A DNA stretch of 41,349 nucleotides from positions 1-41,349 of the forward strand of contig JAHBMJ010004392.1 of assembly GCA_018398765.1 (NCBI GenBank), read 5' to 3'. The notes beneath the pieces are model-generated. The model had not been told where the DNA came from. It was given only the letters and a program-made list of their open reading frames with translations, and made no database searches. This stretch comes from Chromera velia. Taxonomy: Eukaryota > Sar > Chromeraceae. Below, one piece after another: positions 1 through 10,246 of the stretch. Position 1 is the first letter of the stretch; every line of letters starts with the position of its first letter. The position numbers were made by a program, and so were the translations under genes.

Positions 1-42
<42 letters not shown>
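1..42. repeat. Poly-C homopolymer at the window edge
   Basis: The window opens with 42 consecutive C. A second long C run (13817-13832) abuts the assembly gap at 13833-13849, so C homopolymers seem to coincide with assembly breaks. It may be a genuine C tract or a sequencing artefact. Read as coding in the frame of the downstream exon it would be poly-proline. Confidence 0.8.
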
Positions 43-45
<3 letters not shown>

Positions 46-1133
46 ATCTGGGGGAATTGAAAAGGAAAACGAGGGCGCAGCAGAAGAGAAGGACAAACAC
101 GGGCCCCCCAAGTGGCCTCCTCAATCGGCCCCGTCTCCCCCCATCCGCCTCTGCCTCTGCCCGCTTCAGGTCCCGGTCTCTGTCTGTACTGCCCCCCATC
201 ATGGAGAGCGAAAAGGAGAAGGAGACTGACAGTGAGGGTGGCCAGAGTGTCAGAGAGCGCTGCAAGAAGGACAAAGAGACAGAGAAGGGAACCGACGTTC
301 TCCGTCAACAAATCCCCCGCACAACAGGGAAAGAGAAAGAGAGAGAGGCCGAGCCAACAAAGGAAGCGGCGGCAGATAAAGACAAAGAGCATGACCAGGA
401 AAAAGAGGTTCAAGTCGAAGAAGAAGAAGAAGACGACTGTGTCATCATCGAGCCCCCCCTTTCCCTTTCCTTCCTCCAACCGCTGGCTTCCTTCCCATCT
501 CTCCTCCCTCACGGTGGTGCCATCGGGGGGAAAGAGAACGAAGCCGACACTCAAGTTCAAAACCTCCACAGAGAAAGGGAGCAGCCGGGAGCAAAGACCT
601 CCATCCCCCCCCTCCCTTCCGCACAGCAGAAGCTGAACAGGACTTCCCCAGAGGCCAACCGCGGAAGACGCAACAGAGGAAGGGGAACTCAGGGAAGAAG
701 ACGAAACGCTAAAAATGAAAAGAGACCCAGCAGCCTCACACAAAGGACGCGCATTTCCGACCCGACGCCCAACAGGGCCTCCTCCCAGCCCCCTGCTCCG
801 ACGATGCGCTTGGGAGTTCCGGTGGAGATGAAGAATGGAGTGCAGAACGGAGTGAGTCAATCGTGTGAGAATGAATTGTCGTTGCTTTTCTTCGTTTGGC
901 TTTGTCTGGTGTCAATTTTTGTGCCGCTTTGCCACATACATTCCGTCTCTTCTCTTCTCTTCGCTCGCATGGATGTCTCTCTGTCTGTTTGATTTTGTTC
1001 CCTCTGGAAAGAAATCGTGGAGTCTCCTTTCTGTGTTACTGTGGTCTGCATGTTGTTTCCTTTCTTCCGGTTGTTTTTTTTTTCCTTCTGCTTGCCCGTC
1101 TGTCTGCATTTTTCTTATATTTGCTTCCATCCC

Positions 1134-1169
<36 letters not shown>

Positions 1170-2366
1170 ACGCAATAGAGGGACTGGAGAAGAAAAAGTA
1201 GAGAGACAGAGAAACAAATACAGCGACGTAGACAGATCGACAGACAGAATGCCATATTGTCTCGTCACTCTTTTCCTCCACACGCTTGCTTGTCTGCGAA
1301 AGTTGTTCTTCATTCTCTCTTGGTTCTCCTTCCGATCGTCTTCTTGCTTGTCGATTCTCTCTGATCGATCAATCGTTCGGACGCCTTCCGTCTCCGTCTC
1401 CATCCGTCTGCCTCTCCGTTTCATTCTTCACTTTGTTGTGTTGTTTTTTCTTCCTCCCTCCTCTGAATTCTTTTTCCATTCTTGCAGGAGGGGAGGACAG
1501 AGACGCAATTAGCAGGAGGAAGAAGAGGTGGATCAGGCAGAGACAGAAGAGAGCAGGGCCCACCCCTCAGGCGTCCCCCCACACAGCCTAACAGACAGAG
1601 ACAGCAGGAGAGACCGACAGGACGCCACCCCCCTCCCCCTCCCCCTCCACCTCCCCCCCGGCCGCTTCACAGGAGCTCTTCACCCGACGACGAGGCGGCA
1701 GAGCGAATGAGACAGCAGCAGCAGCAGCAGCAGAGAGAGAGGGACAGGGAAGGGGACCGCAGGGGAAGAGGAGGAAGAGGAAGGTCCCCCCATGCCCATA
1801 AGGCCACCGAGACCCAACTATTCCAGAGGCTGTCTGGAGCAGGACAGAGAGGGGGCAGGCTGCTGAGTCCATCTCGCATGTACCATGCGCCGTCTTCCCG
1901 GGCTCCTCCGTTGCCTTCCCCTTCCCCTCCGCCCCTCCTCGCTCGTTCTCGCGGCAGGTCGCCCCCTCTGGACGTACAGCAACGACTTGACCCTCGACGT
2001 CGATCCCCCTTTCCGGGCTGCCCCCGCCAGTCGAGGCACGGAGAGGAAGAGGGACGGATCCCCCGGCCTGGCGAAGAGGCTGCAGCAGCTTCCAATGGAC
2101 CAACGCCCTCCGCTTCTCTCTCTCAACTAACTGGCTCCACCCGCTCTGCGTCCTCCTCCTTTTCTCCTTCCTTTTCTGGCAGTGAGGGCGAGAAAGGGAA
2201 GGTGCACAAGGAGAAAGGCCCCCTGCCCGGGGGCAAAGAAGAACAAAAGGGGAGAATGCCAGCGACAGAAGAGGGAGAGAAAGAGAAAAGGCAGTTGAGC
2301 AACTTCTGCAAACAGTTTTTTTACTGTTACATGATAACCCAGATGTCTTCTCAGATGAAACAGTAA
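43..2366 (+). CDS. Low-complexity S/R/P/E-rich protein, 5' partial, two exons
   Basis: The model joins an exon ending at 851 to an exon at 1488-2366 (stop TAA 2364-2366). The donor GTGAGT at 852 and the acceptor TTCTTGCAG ending at 1487 are both phase 0 and keep the frame open. The frame is also open upstream through 43, so the true start may lie outside the window; the first internal ATG is at 201. From position 57 to the stop it encodes about 557 residues. The first exon is rich in K/E and has an acidic run followed by DDCVIIEP (about nt 432-455), which resembles a SUMO-interacting motif. The second exon has a poly-proline block (about 1627-1660), a poly-Q run (1714-1732), many RS/RG/SP pairs and a K/E-rich tail. 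This composition suggests a nuclear RNA- or chromatin-associated protein, but no domain is recognised and no function is assigned. Low complexity makes the frame less certain than the splice signals suggest. Confidence 0.5.
852..1487 (+). other. Intron of the S/R/P/E-rich gene, with (TC)n microsatellite
   Basis: The 636-bp intron begins GTGAGTCAAT and ends with a pyrimidine-rich tract and TTCTTGCAG. It contains a (CT)n tract at about 1138-1166. Several open frames overlap it on both strands, but they are pyrimidine-rich or purine-rich translations with no domain, so I treat it as non-coding. Confidence 0.55.
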
Positions 2367-4347
2367 AAAGAAGCACGCACACATACATACACACAGAGAC
2401 AGAGAGAAGAAATGACTGGGACGGAGAGACGCAGGGCGACAGGTTCTTTCGGACTACACACACGTGGGGGTGGGTTTCCCTTGTTTTCTTCCTCATCCTA
2501 TCTGAGCCTGAGGGGTCGTGCGGGAGAAGAGAGATAAAGGAGAAAGAAAATTTGGGACGTGAGGAAGAGAGATGAGAAGTCTGGGTGGATGAGTGGAAAA
2601 TGCATTTATTCGAACGTCTGTCTCTTCCTATCTGTGTCTCTGTCTGCGTGGATGCATGGATGGGAGTTTTTGCACGTGCCGCTGCCTTAGGTCTTATCTC
2701 TTCTCAAAAATAGAGAACACGCAAAGGAAGGAAGGAAGGAAGGAAGGAAGGAGCAGGAATACTTTCCCTTTTCTTCTGTTGACGGGCCAGCTGGTCCTCC
2801 TCCAGTGAGAACAAAAGAAAACAGGAGAAAAAGAGTAGGGGAGAAGAGAAGAGAAGAAACGAAAGAAGAAGGGAGAAGAGAAGCGAAAACGATCACTTCA
2901 TCTTGCCAATACATCATTCTCTCTCTCGGTCTGTCTGTCTGTCTGTCTGTCTGCCTGTCTTTCAAAGAAAAAAGGAAAGGACCCCACAGTTTCGAGATCG
3001 CGAGTCAAGATCTGTTGTACCAGTCAGTGGGTCCAAACTGAGAGTGGGAGAGAGTGAGGCAGTGCGAAGAAGAAGACGATCGAGAGAGAAGAGAAACGGG
3101 TGCGGGAGAAGAGAGGAGACGGAGAGAGGGTACGTTCCTCACTCCACTCCTCCATCTGCCCCCTTCCGGATCTCATCTCATCTCATCTGCAGGATAGACA
3201 GACAGACAACCTTTTTTGCTTGCATGCCCCATTTTTTTGCATTTTCCGTGTAGGTTTCCTTTCTTTCCTCAGTGTAACTAGTAGCTGAAGAAACTCCTCT
3301 CTAACCGGTCTTGCCTCCCCATTCTCTCTCCTTTCTGCCTGTGAATTTCTCTCTCTGTCTCTACTTGTTGATGTCTTGCTTTTCCTTTCTTCGTTCTTTC
3401 TTTCCTTCTCTCCTTCTTTCTTTCGCAACGCACTCTAATCACAGTGGCTGGGTCGGTCTGTTCTGTTCCCTTCTCTGACTCGCACTTGTTGGTAATGAAT
3501 AGGCAGAATGTCTTTCCCCCCTCCCTCTTTTTCCATAACGCGCTCTCGGCTTGTCTGTCGGTCTGTGTTTCTTTGAGCGCTTGTGCTCTGTCCTTCTTTC
3601 TCGCCCTCCTTCCCTCCCTCCTTCCTTCCTTCCTTCTTCGTTCGGTTTGAAATTTTGGTCTCAAGGCCACGTGATCTGAATCAATCAATCAATCAATCAA
3701 ATGAATTAATGCCCTCACGCCTGATTAGAGAAGATGACTCTAGAGGCCTGCAGAGGAGCCCTTCCTCCCCGTGGCTGCTGCATCATGTCTTTATGCCTCC
3801 TACCTGGGCGATTGTCCGATTTTTATTGCTTGCTTGCATCTTCCTGGTTTCATTCGCAACGCTGTCTCTCGTGTTCTTTCGTCATTCTAATTTAAGCAGA
3901 TGGGGGACCCTCACGAACAAAAAGAGAAGAAGAAGAAGAAGAAGAAGAGGAGGAGGAGGAGGAGGAAAGTTGAATGTGTCTTTAACCAACAAACGAACGA
4001 AGGGTGATTCGGGCGCCCTCGCGAGTCTACTCCTGGTGTTTGGAGGAGCAGGAGCACAAAGAGAGAGGAGCGCAGAAGAGAAGGTGTTTGCCGCCTTGTC
4101 TGGGTGTGCAGTTGTGCAGGCTGTACACAGCAGGGCTTCCCCTCTTGTCTTGTCTGAGTGAGTGTGTGCGTGCGTCAGTCAATTCGCGCACCCGGCCCGT
4201 CTTATTTATCTCTCCCGCTACTGGAAAACATCTGTTGCCGTGTCGCAGCAAATGTTCTGATGACGTCTGCGTCCTTCCTTCTTCCTCTTCTTTTTCTGTG
4301 CGTCTGCCTGCATGATGCTTCCCCTTCCCCGCTTCCCCCCCGCCCCT

Positions 4348-4380
<33 letters not shown>

Positions 4381-4440
4381 CATCCTCATCTGCTGACAGT
4401 TGAAGTGCTTCATTCGTCCATGATCGAGACAGCATGTTGT

Positions 4441-4510
<70 letters not shown>
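4441..4510 (+). repeat. Compound microsatellite (TC)n(TG)n
   Basis: A (TC)n tract passes directly into a (TG)n tract with no spacer, ending in GTGCGCG. The same order on the same relative strand recurs at 5367-5460 and 33311-33376, and in reverse complement at about 21870-21920 and 27160-27213. Confidence 0.9.
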
Positions 4511-4512
<2 letters not shown>

Positions 4513-5362
4513 TAGAGAGGGGGGGGTGGATTGGAAGGCCCTCGAGGGCAAGAAAAGAAAAGAAGAAGGGGACAGAGGGAGATGGTGTGATTAATTTGTC
4601 GACTTGCTGCTTTCATCAATTTCACTCGTCACTCTATTTCTATCTGTATCTCTATCTTGTCTGAAAAGGAAAAGAATCATTGGTATTTATTTATGCACTC
4701 GGCCTGCCTGAAAGCGAGAGAACATTAAATAAGTGTTTGAAGAAGAGTATTCAGGTATTTCATCAGACCGGATCGAACCATAGGCCCACCCCAGCCTCCC
4801 CTCTAGCTCCTATGGAAAGAAGGGAGGAAGGAAGGAGGAGGACAACGGTTGATCAGAGGGAGGGGGGAAAATTGAGGTCAGGGCCCTCATTCATCTATCC
4901 ATCCATCCATCAATACCGATTCGTCAACCCGCACCGACGCAACGGAGGTTCAGACAGACAGACACACGGACAGTGAGTCAGACGGGAAGCGAACAGAAGA
5001 GAAAAGAGGAAAGTGAGGAGGCAGCAGACGAAAGGAGAAATCAAAACAAAAAAAGACAGCGCCTGCATTCTCGAGAGAGAAGGCGGTCCAAGAGAGTACC
5101 TTCCTTATCTCTCTCTCTCCCGCTCTCCACGTCTCACCTCACTCCAATGAAATAAATGCATGCGCATACATATATATTAATACAAACGGCGTCCCCCCGT
5201 CCGTGCACGGCCCAGACCCGGCGCTCTGTCATCAGGCGTCGCGTGCCTGCCCCGTCCGGACGGTCACTGCATGTCACAGCATGAGTGCATGCCTCTAAAA
5301 GGGAAAGAAGTGCGTTAATTTATTGTGATTGGAAATGAAATAAGGCACGATGAACCTCTATT

Positions 5363-5366
<4 letters not shown>

Positions 5367-5412
<46 letters not shown>

Positions 5413-5461
5413 TGTGCGTGTGCGTGTGCGTGCGTTTGTGTGTGTGTGTGTGTGTGTGTGT
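5367..5461 (+). repeat. Compound microsatellite (TC)n(TG)n with GTGCGTGC interruptions
   Basis: About 27 bases of (TC)n are followed by (TG)n interrupted by several GCG variants and one TTTG. It is a second copy of the compound pattern seen at 4441. It lies in DNA with no gene. Confidence 0.9.
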
Positions 5462-6420
5462 TTGAAAGGAAAGGTGATCGTGAGGGAAGAGGGAATCGGT
5501 CCGCCGATCGATTGAACTTCTCTTTTTCTGCATTCTTTTCTTCTGTCCGTTCCTGTCCTTTCCTTTCATAAGCATTCTCTGTGAACGAACACATAAGCAA
5601 GTCAATGAGAGAGAGAGAATCAGTCATGCAGAAAATGAGTGAATGAGTCGCTAAGTTAAGTTAAGCTTGGGTCAGGTCATTTCCTTGGCTCGTCCACCTC
5701 CCTTCACTTCTTCGTGTCCTGATCTATGCATGCATTCATCAGCAGTCCTCCACTTGAAAGGAAACCGTCTGGAAGGATGACGAAGAAAGCAAGGAATGAG
5801 TGAGTCTTCGCGCCTCTTTATTTATCCGAAAAAGACAATCTACCTGTCTGCCTCTCCGGCTGTCTATTTGCAACAACAGAGAAGAGGGGCCGGGCAGAAA
5901 ATGGAAGAGGCGAGGCGAGTCGTACAATGCAAAGTAGAAAAGAAATGCAGAGGAGAAAAGAAGACCAAAGAGTCTGCCTGTGTGTGGTTGAAACGGAAAG
6001 ACACGAAAAGGAAAATTTGATCCGTCTGTGCGTGGGTCTGCCGGCAACGGAAGCGGATATCTGTGAACAAATGAGTCAGAAAGAAAGAAGAAAGAAAAGG
6101 AAGGTAGAGGCAACAGACGGTCTCTCCGTCTGCCTTTTCTCCTTTTTCAGCTCCCTTTCTCTTTGTCCAAACGACTTAGAGGAGAAACATACGCTTGCTG
6201 GAATTGCTTCCTTCTACGCAATCTCTGCACGCAACTTCTTTTCGGTTCTGCCAGGTCTTCTTCTCTGAAAGAGGAGTCGTCGGTGCTCGCTTTCTGTCTT
6301 TTCCTCCCCTCGATCTCTCCTTTTTTCCTTTTCTGTTCTTCACTGTAGCCATTGATTTACTTCAAATTACACCATGTTCAAGTTACACATTTATCTGCCA
6401 AGACTGCCAAGAAAGTTAGC

Positions 6421-7138
6421 GCCAAATGCGGCTCATCATCATTGACATCGACATGGATTGACACCATGGGAAGATTTGATACGAACAAACATTAAGATGC
6501 GAGAAACAAGGCGAGAGACCGCGCAAAAAAAAGAAAAGATGCTATTCGATGCTTTCAAGAGTTAGAAATTAACTTTAAAAATGAGTACACTTCCTAGTAC
6601 ACTTCAAGTTAAATCTGTATATCTAGGTTATTATAATGCTTAGCAGTATCTATATGATATTAAAGTAAGTGATTTAGTGGTGTTTGAGAGCATTGTTGCC
6701 GTTTTGTGATATCATAAAATCATGTGTAGCCTATCCTTGGCAGTAGACCGCAGAGGTTCAACCTAAAACATAAATCTACACATAAATCCTAATCCCGGGC
6801 CGCCTAAACCGTCATACGGTTTTGCTAGCTGTCTTACACCTAGTGTTGCACACACTTACATATATAGAAAAGGAGGAAAATAAAAAGTTAACAATCTGAC
6901 TCAACATTTCTTTTTGATTTTTTTATAATTAATACACTGAAACTATAGTGTAATACAATTCAAATTATGATATAATACCCTATACACTAGTACTAATGAC
7001 ATAAATAATTGTATTATAATAGTTGTATATGATAAAAATTCATGGAATAGTTAGAGTAACTTCAATCATAGTTAGTTAGATATGATGAAATTATCAGAAA
7101 AAAATTGAAGTGATCCTAGACTTTCAAAGTGACTTGAA
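6421..7138. other. AT-rich intergenic island, no gene seen
   Basis: Composition changes sharply from C/G-rich microsatellite DNA to AT-rich unique DNA near 6420. There is no open frame of note. A perfect hairpin with 7-bp arms (AAACCGT and ACGGTTT, loop CAT) lies at 6806-6822. The island continues to about 9690 and contains all the mobile-element-like features of this part of the window. Confidence 0.6.
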
Positions 7139-7149
7139 GTGTTCAGAGT

Positions 7150-7420
7150 CGTCACTCACTCACCCTACTTACCTCACTTACTCACTCATTCAGTCACCTC
7201 AGTAACCTCACTCACTCACTCACTCAGTCTGAGTCAGTCACCTCACCCACTCACTCACTCACTCACTTACTCACTCTCTTACTCACTCTCTTACTCATTC
7301 ACTCACTTGGTCATTCATTCATTCATTTATTCATTCATTCATTCATTCATTCATTCATTCATTTGTTCATTCATTTATTTATTATTCATTCATTCATCAA
7401 TTAAATCAATCAATCAGAAT
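7150..7420 (+). repeat. Degenerate tetranucleotide arrays (CTCA)n and (CATT)n
   Basis: CTCACTCA-type repeats (about 7155-7310) pass into CATTCATT-type repeats (about 7310-7400). An open frame of 120 codons covers them, but it reads only THSL and FIHS repeats and is not a gene. Confidence 0.85.
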
Positions 7421-7464
7421 CGTTTCCTTCCTCTGTTCTGCTTTCATGTTTTCTTCTTTTTTCA

Positions 7465-7745
7465 GACTGCGCAGCCAACGCTCGTGAGAGCCCTCCGCTG
7501 AAGCGGAACATGACAGTCACTTAACGGTTTTAGCTTGGCTAGTACAGCTCACACGAGTCCTGCAGTCTCCCTCGCGGGGTTATGCAGGACCTGTACGCTC
7601 ACATACGCACGTACTAGCACGTGCGGAGCCTATACGGAGCTGGACCAGGTCCACGCGGCCCACAACGGCTGTAACGCTGCCCCCCGACGTGCGCCAAGCC
7701 GTGCCAAACACAGCAAACACGCGATCTATAACTATTTTTTTTATA
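7465..7745 (+). other. GC-rich, hairpin-rich unit ending in T8; candidate structured RNA or SINE-like unit
   Basis: About 280 bases of GC-rich unique sequence sit inside AT-rich DNA. I see GTCCTGCA (7557-7564) pairing with TGCAGGAC (7583-7590), GCACGT (7607-7612) pairing with ACGTGC (7619-7624), a GGACC-A-GGTCC hairpin near 7642, and a CCGC/GCGG hairpin near 7494. A T8 run at 7735-7742 would suit a Pol III terminator. The sequence TAGCTTGGCTAG near 7531 is like a Pol III A box, but I find no good B box. It is not a tRNA, 5S, U6 or RNase P RNA that I can recognise. It abuts the first 142-bp repeat. Confidence 0.3.
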
Positions 7746-7747
7746 CA

Positions 7748-7889
7748 TAAGTCTGATTTAATTGAATCAGTCAAAAGCTCTTAAAATCACAATTATTGTG
7801 TCACAAATCATTGTGACACAAAAGGTTCTGGAAATTCTCATTGTGACACACTATAGTTCCAGTGTAACAATTAAATTCTAGATTAAATT
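7748..7889 (+). repeat. 142-bp direct repeat, copy A (left flank of LINE fragment)
   Basis: This unit is repeated at 9173-9314 with no indels and about three substitutions. It contains an imperfect 18-bp palindrome (7753-7770) and a perfect hairpin with 11-bp arms TTGTGTCACAA (7796-7806) and TTGTGACACAA (7811-7821), loop ATCA. The two copies lie exactly either side of the LINE fragment, so they may be a very long target-site duplication. Alternatively they are an element of their own. Confidence 0.9.
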
Positions 7890-9172
7890 AATTCCTTTTC
7901 ACTTCTTTCTGCACTTGAAGAAATGCACACAGACACTATTCACAGAGAGAGGCCTTCATCCTTTTTCAAAAGAGAAGCTTGCAGGCCAGCCAGGAGAGAT
8001 AAGGACACACGCAGTGAATGAAAGAGTAGATAGGATGGAAAGATGGATTGTAAGCAAGACAGGTAAAGAAATAAAAGAGAGGAAGAAAGAAATCTTCAGG
8101 TGGAGAATTGAGAGGGGAGTGAGAGAGAGAGATAGAAGAGAGAGAGAAAAAGGAAGAAAAGTCCATATGGCACACATACACCGAACAAAAGTAAACAGAA
8201 ACAGATTGCAGCTCATTTTGTTTGAAAAGGCGTCAGAAGAAAGACTAAGAGAGGGAATGAAAATAGAGAAAGAAAAACTGGGACGGGTGCCCTTTTCTTA
8301 TAGAAGGGTAGCACCAAGAAGAGAACATAGAAGGAGAGCAGCCTGCAGAGTAGGAGACAGGACGCTAGCGGGAATAAAGGGAAAAGTGCTAGAAAGAGGA
8401 GGGGAGAGAGTGCCGTTGGAGGAGAGACTCTGCCCTTATTGCAAAGGATGGATGGAAACAGAGCTGTTGGAGGACGAGATCCATATACTGACTGAGTGTC
8501 CGATTTATGATAGAGAAAGAGTGCACATGTATAGAACATTAGGAGCAGACTGGAACGAGGGAAGAGAAAAGAGAGCAAGAGAAGTTTGCAGAGAGAAAAG
8601 AGAAGGACAAAGAGGAAGACTGCACACTGAGGCTCTGTTCAAATTCTTGATGAACGAAGGGCATAGTGCGGTGGATGAGTTTCTGGGGAGGGCGGCGTTC
8701 AGAAGAAGAGTGTTCAAGGAAAGCCCAGGAAGGTACGCACCTGGAAGCTCATTAGATGAAACAGTGCTGGCACAGAGATACAGAGTGATCACAAAAAGAA
8801 AGGGAGGAACGGAAAGAAGAAAAGAAGAATACAAGACCATCCTGGAAGCAATGGAAGCAGGAAGACAGCTGAGGGAGGGAGAAAGAGAAATCGCTGAGAG
8901 AAGAATGGAGGGAGGGCGTGTATAAAGCTAAAGTGTCCTTTCGTCCTGTGTCATTCGATCGATTTTTGGAGCAGTCCCTTCTGAGCAGCCCATGGACCAA
9001 AGCATGCAAAGCGCAGATAGATTGTTGTTTGTTAGCGGCCTGGGAAATTAGGCGGGCCACGGGGTGTGGTCTGAGCCTCAGCGATGAGGTACATCCCCCT
9101 GCTGTTTACGGGGGCGACCTCTATAAGACAAAACGGCGACAGTGCTCTAGGGCACCACTAATCACTAATCAC
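7890..9172 (+). mobile_element. 5'-truncated non-LTR retrotransposon (LINE) fragment
   Basis: The segment between the two 142-bp repeats carries the C-terminal part of a LINE-type ORF and about 245 bases of 3' untranslated sequence. It ends in a short tandem repeat (ACTAATC about 2.4 times, 9157-9175), as many LINE 3' ends do. The untranslated part can form four small hairpins in a row: CCAC/GTGG (9057-9069), CCTCA-GCGA-TGAGG with a GNRA loop (9076-9089), CCCCC/GGGGG (9095-9114) and GTGC/GCAC (9142-9155). The reverse transcriptase catalytic part is missing, consistent with 5' truncation on insertion. The LINE assignment rests on the C-terminal knuckle and the tail and is an inference. Confidence 0.55.
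7891..8925 (+). pseudogene. LINE ORF C-terminal remnant with CCHC zinc knuckle
   Basis: The open frame enters from the left repeat (an in-frame stop is at 7879) and ends at 8925. The first in-frame ATG is at 8035, so any native start has been lost. The product is very rich in R/E/K. Near nt 8431-8499 it has C-P-Y-C, then 13 residues, H, four residues and C (C-x2-C-x13-H-x4-C), followed by P-x-Y-x-R. This pattern is typical of the C-terminal knuckle of non-LTR retrotransposon polyproteins, in the phrase DEIHILTEC-P-IY. It is the downstream end of an endonuclease/reverse transcriptase protein and probably not functional alone. The frame is intact over more than 300 codons, which suggests a fairly recent insertion. 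Confidence 0.55.
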
Positions 9173-9314
9173 TAAGTCTGATTTAATTAAATCAGTCAAA
9201 AGCTCTTAAAATCACAATTATTGTGTCACAAATCATTATGACAGAAAAGGTTCTGGAAATTCTCATTGTGACACACTATAGTTCCAGTGTAACAATTAAA
9301 TTCTAGATTAAATT
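9173..9314 (+). repeat. 142-bp direct repeat, copy B (right flank of LINE fragment)
   Basis: This copy aligns without gaps to 7748-7889. Its first palindrome is perfect (CTGATTTAATTAAATCAG, 9178-9195), whereas the 11-bp hairpin arms are damaged by two substitutions. The two copies have therefore diverged at different sites. Confidence 0.9.
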
Positions 9315-10246
9315 GAAATGTTAAAAAATATTTTCCAGTCTAGCTTCCAGTCGTGATCCAGGTTATAATAAACATAAAAAATTAATAACTTCTAATAGTC
9401 TTCTATAACTGCCACACTTATTTTTTGGGATTATTATTTAGATTATTAGAGTTTTACACTTGGTTTTTAAATATTTTTGACTTTCAAAGTTCAAACTAGA
9501 GTTCAAAAAAGAAAAAACAACTGAGCAGCTTTCAGAGCAGACCTTTTTTTTTATGTGCAACGTCTAGACCTAGGTCTATACTTCCCGTACAATTTTTAAG
9601 GCATTGTTCTACTTGCTTCCCTCGCCTTTTCTTTATGGAAGCCTAGATGGAAGCTTTCCAATCTGTAAATTACAGATACAGGTTGCGAGGGATCAATTGC
9701 TTAACTTTTCCCGAGCGACATTTGAATGGATGTGCACATGAAACAAATGTTCAATGTCTTCACTTCTAGACTTACTTCTCAAAGGCTGACTGGACTGCAA
9801 GAAAACCCTGACTGATACTACTATGCGTCTTCCTTCCTGTGCTGGCGGAAGTTGATCCTTGCTCCTTCCCTTTTTCCATCCGTTCTCCTGCCCATGCATA
9901 CTACAGGCTTGCTCGCTTGCGGTCCTTGTTTCTTTTATTTTTCCACCCTCCCTTTGAACCCAAATTTCTGAATTTTTTTCACCTTCCCTGACGGCCAGCC
10001 CGCCATTCTGTCTATCGCAGTCCCGCTCCCTGAGCCTCCCTCCCTCCCTCCCTCCCTCCCGCAAACCACCCGTGCACACGCAAAGAACCAAAGCTAGATC
10101 GATCGAATCCGACTTACAAAATTTTACTCACACTCTCTTGCCACCACCTAAATCTACCTCACCACATCGATCGACGCACCACCTGCAGAGCCAAGCGATG
10201 CCCCCCGCCGGCCGGATTCTCTTCATTCATTCCTTTCTTCATTGAC
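9315..10246. other. Intergenic, AT-rich then microsatellite DNA; carrier 3' flank
   Basis: AT-rich sequence continues to about 9690, then composition becomes gene-like with a (CCTC)n run near 10036-10060. A minus-strand frame of 132 codons (9693-10091) has no domain or clear splice signals. It could be 3' untranslated sequence of the carrier gene. I see no convincing poly(A) signal. Confidence 0.45.

Larger units (their letters stand above)
2367..6420. other. Intergenic, microsatellite-rich, no gene supported
   Basis: No open frame here has a recognisable domain or a convincing pair of splice sites. The sequence holds (GGAA)n at 2725-2752, (GTCT)n at about 2931-2952, (CTTC)n near 3600-3640, (ATCA)n near 3680-3700, (GAA)n/(GGA)n at 3927-3966, (TC)n at 4348-4374, compound (TC)n(TG)n at 4441-4509 and 5367-5460, and a C/G-rich stretch of about 100 bases at 5190-5290 with no assigned role. 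Frames over these repeats give serine/leucine or arginine/glutamate runs typical of repeat translation. Confidence 0.6.

Noticed and set aside
4755..4770. Minus-strand GGTTCGATCC, a perfect Pol III B-box-like sequence
   Set aside because: The flanking bases do not form a T-stem and there is no A box or acceptor stem at the right distance, so it is not a tRNA gene.
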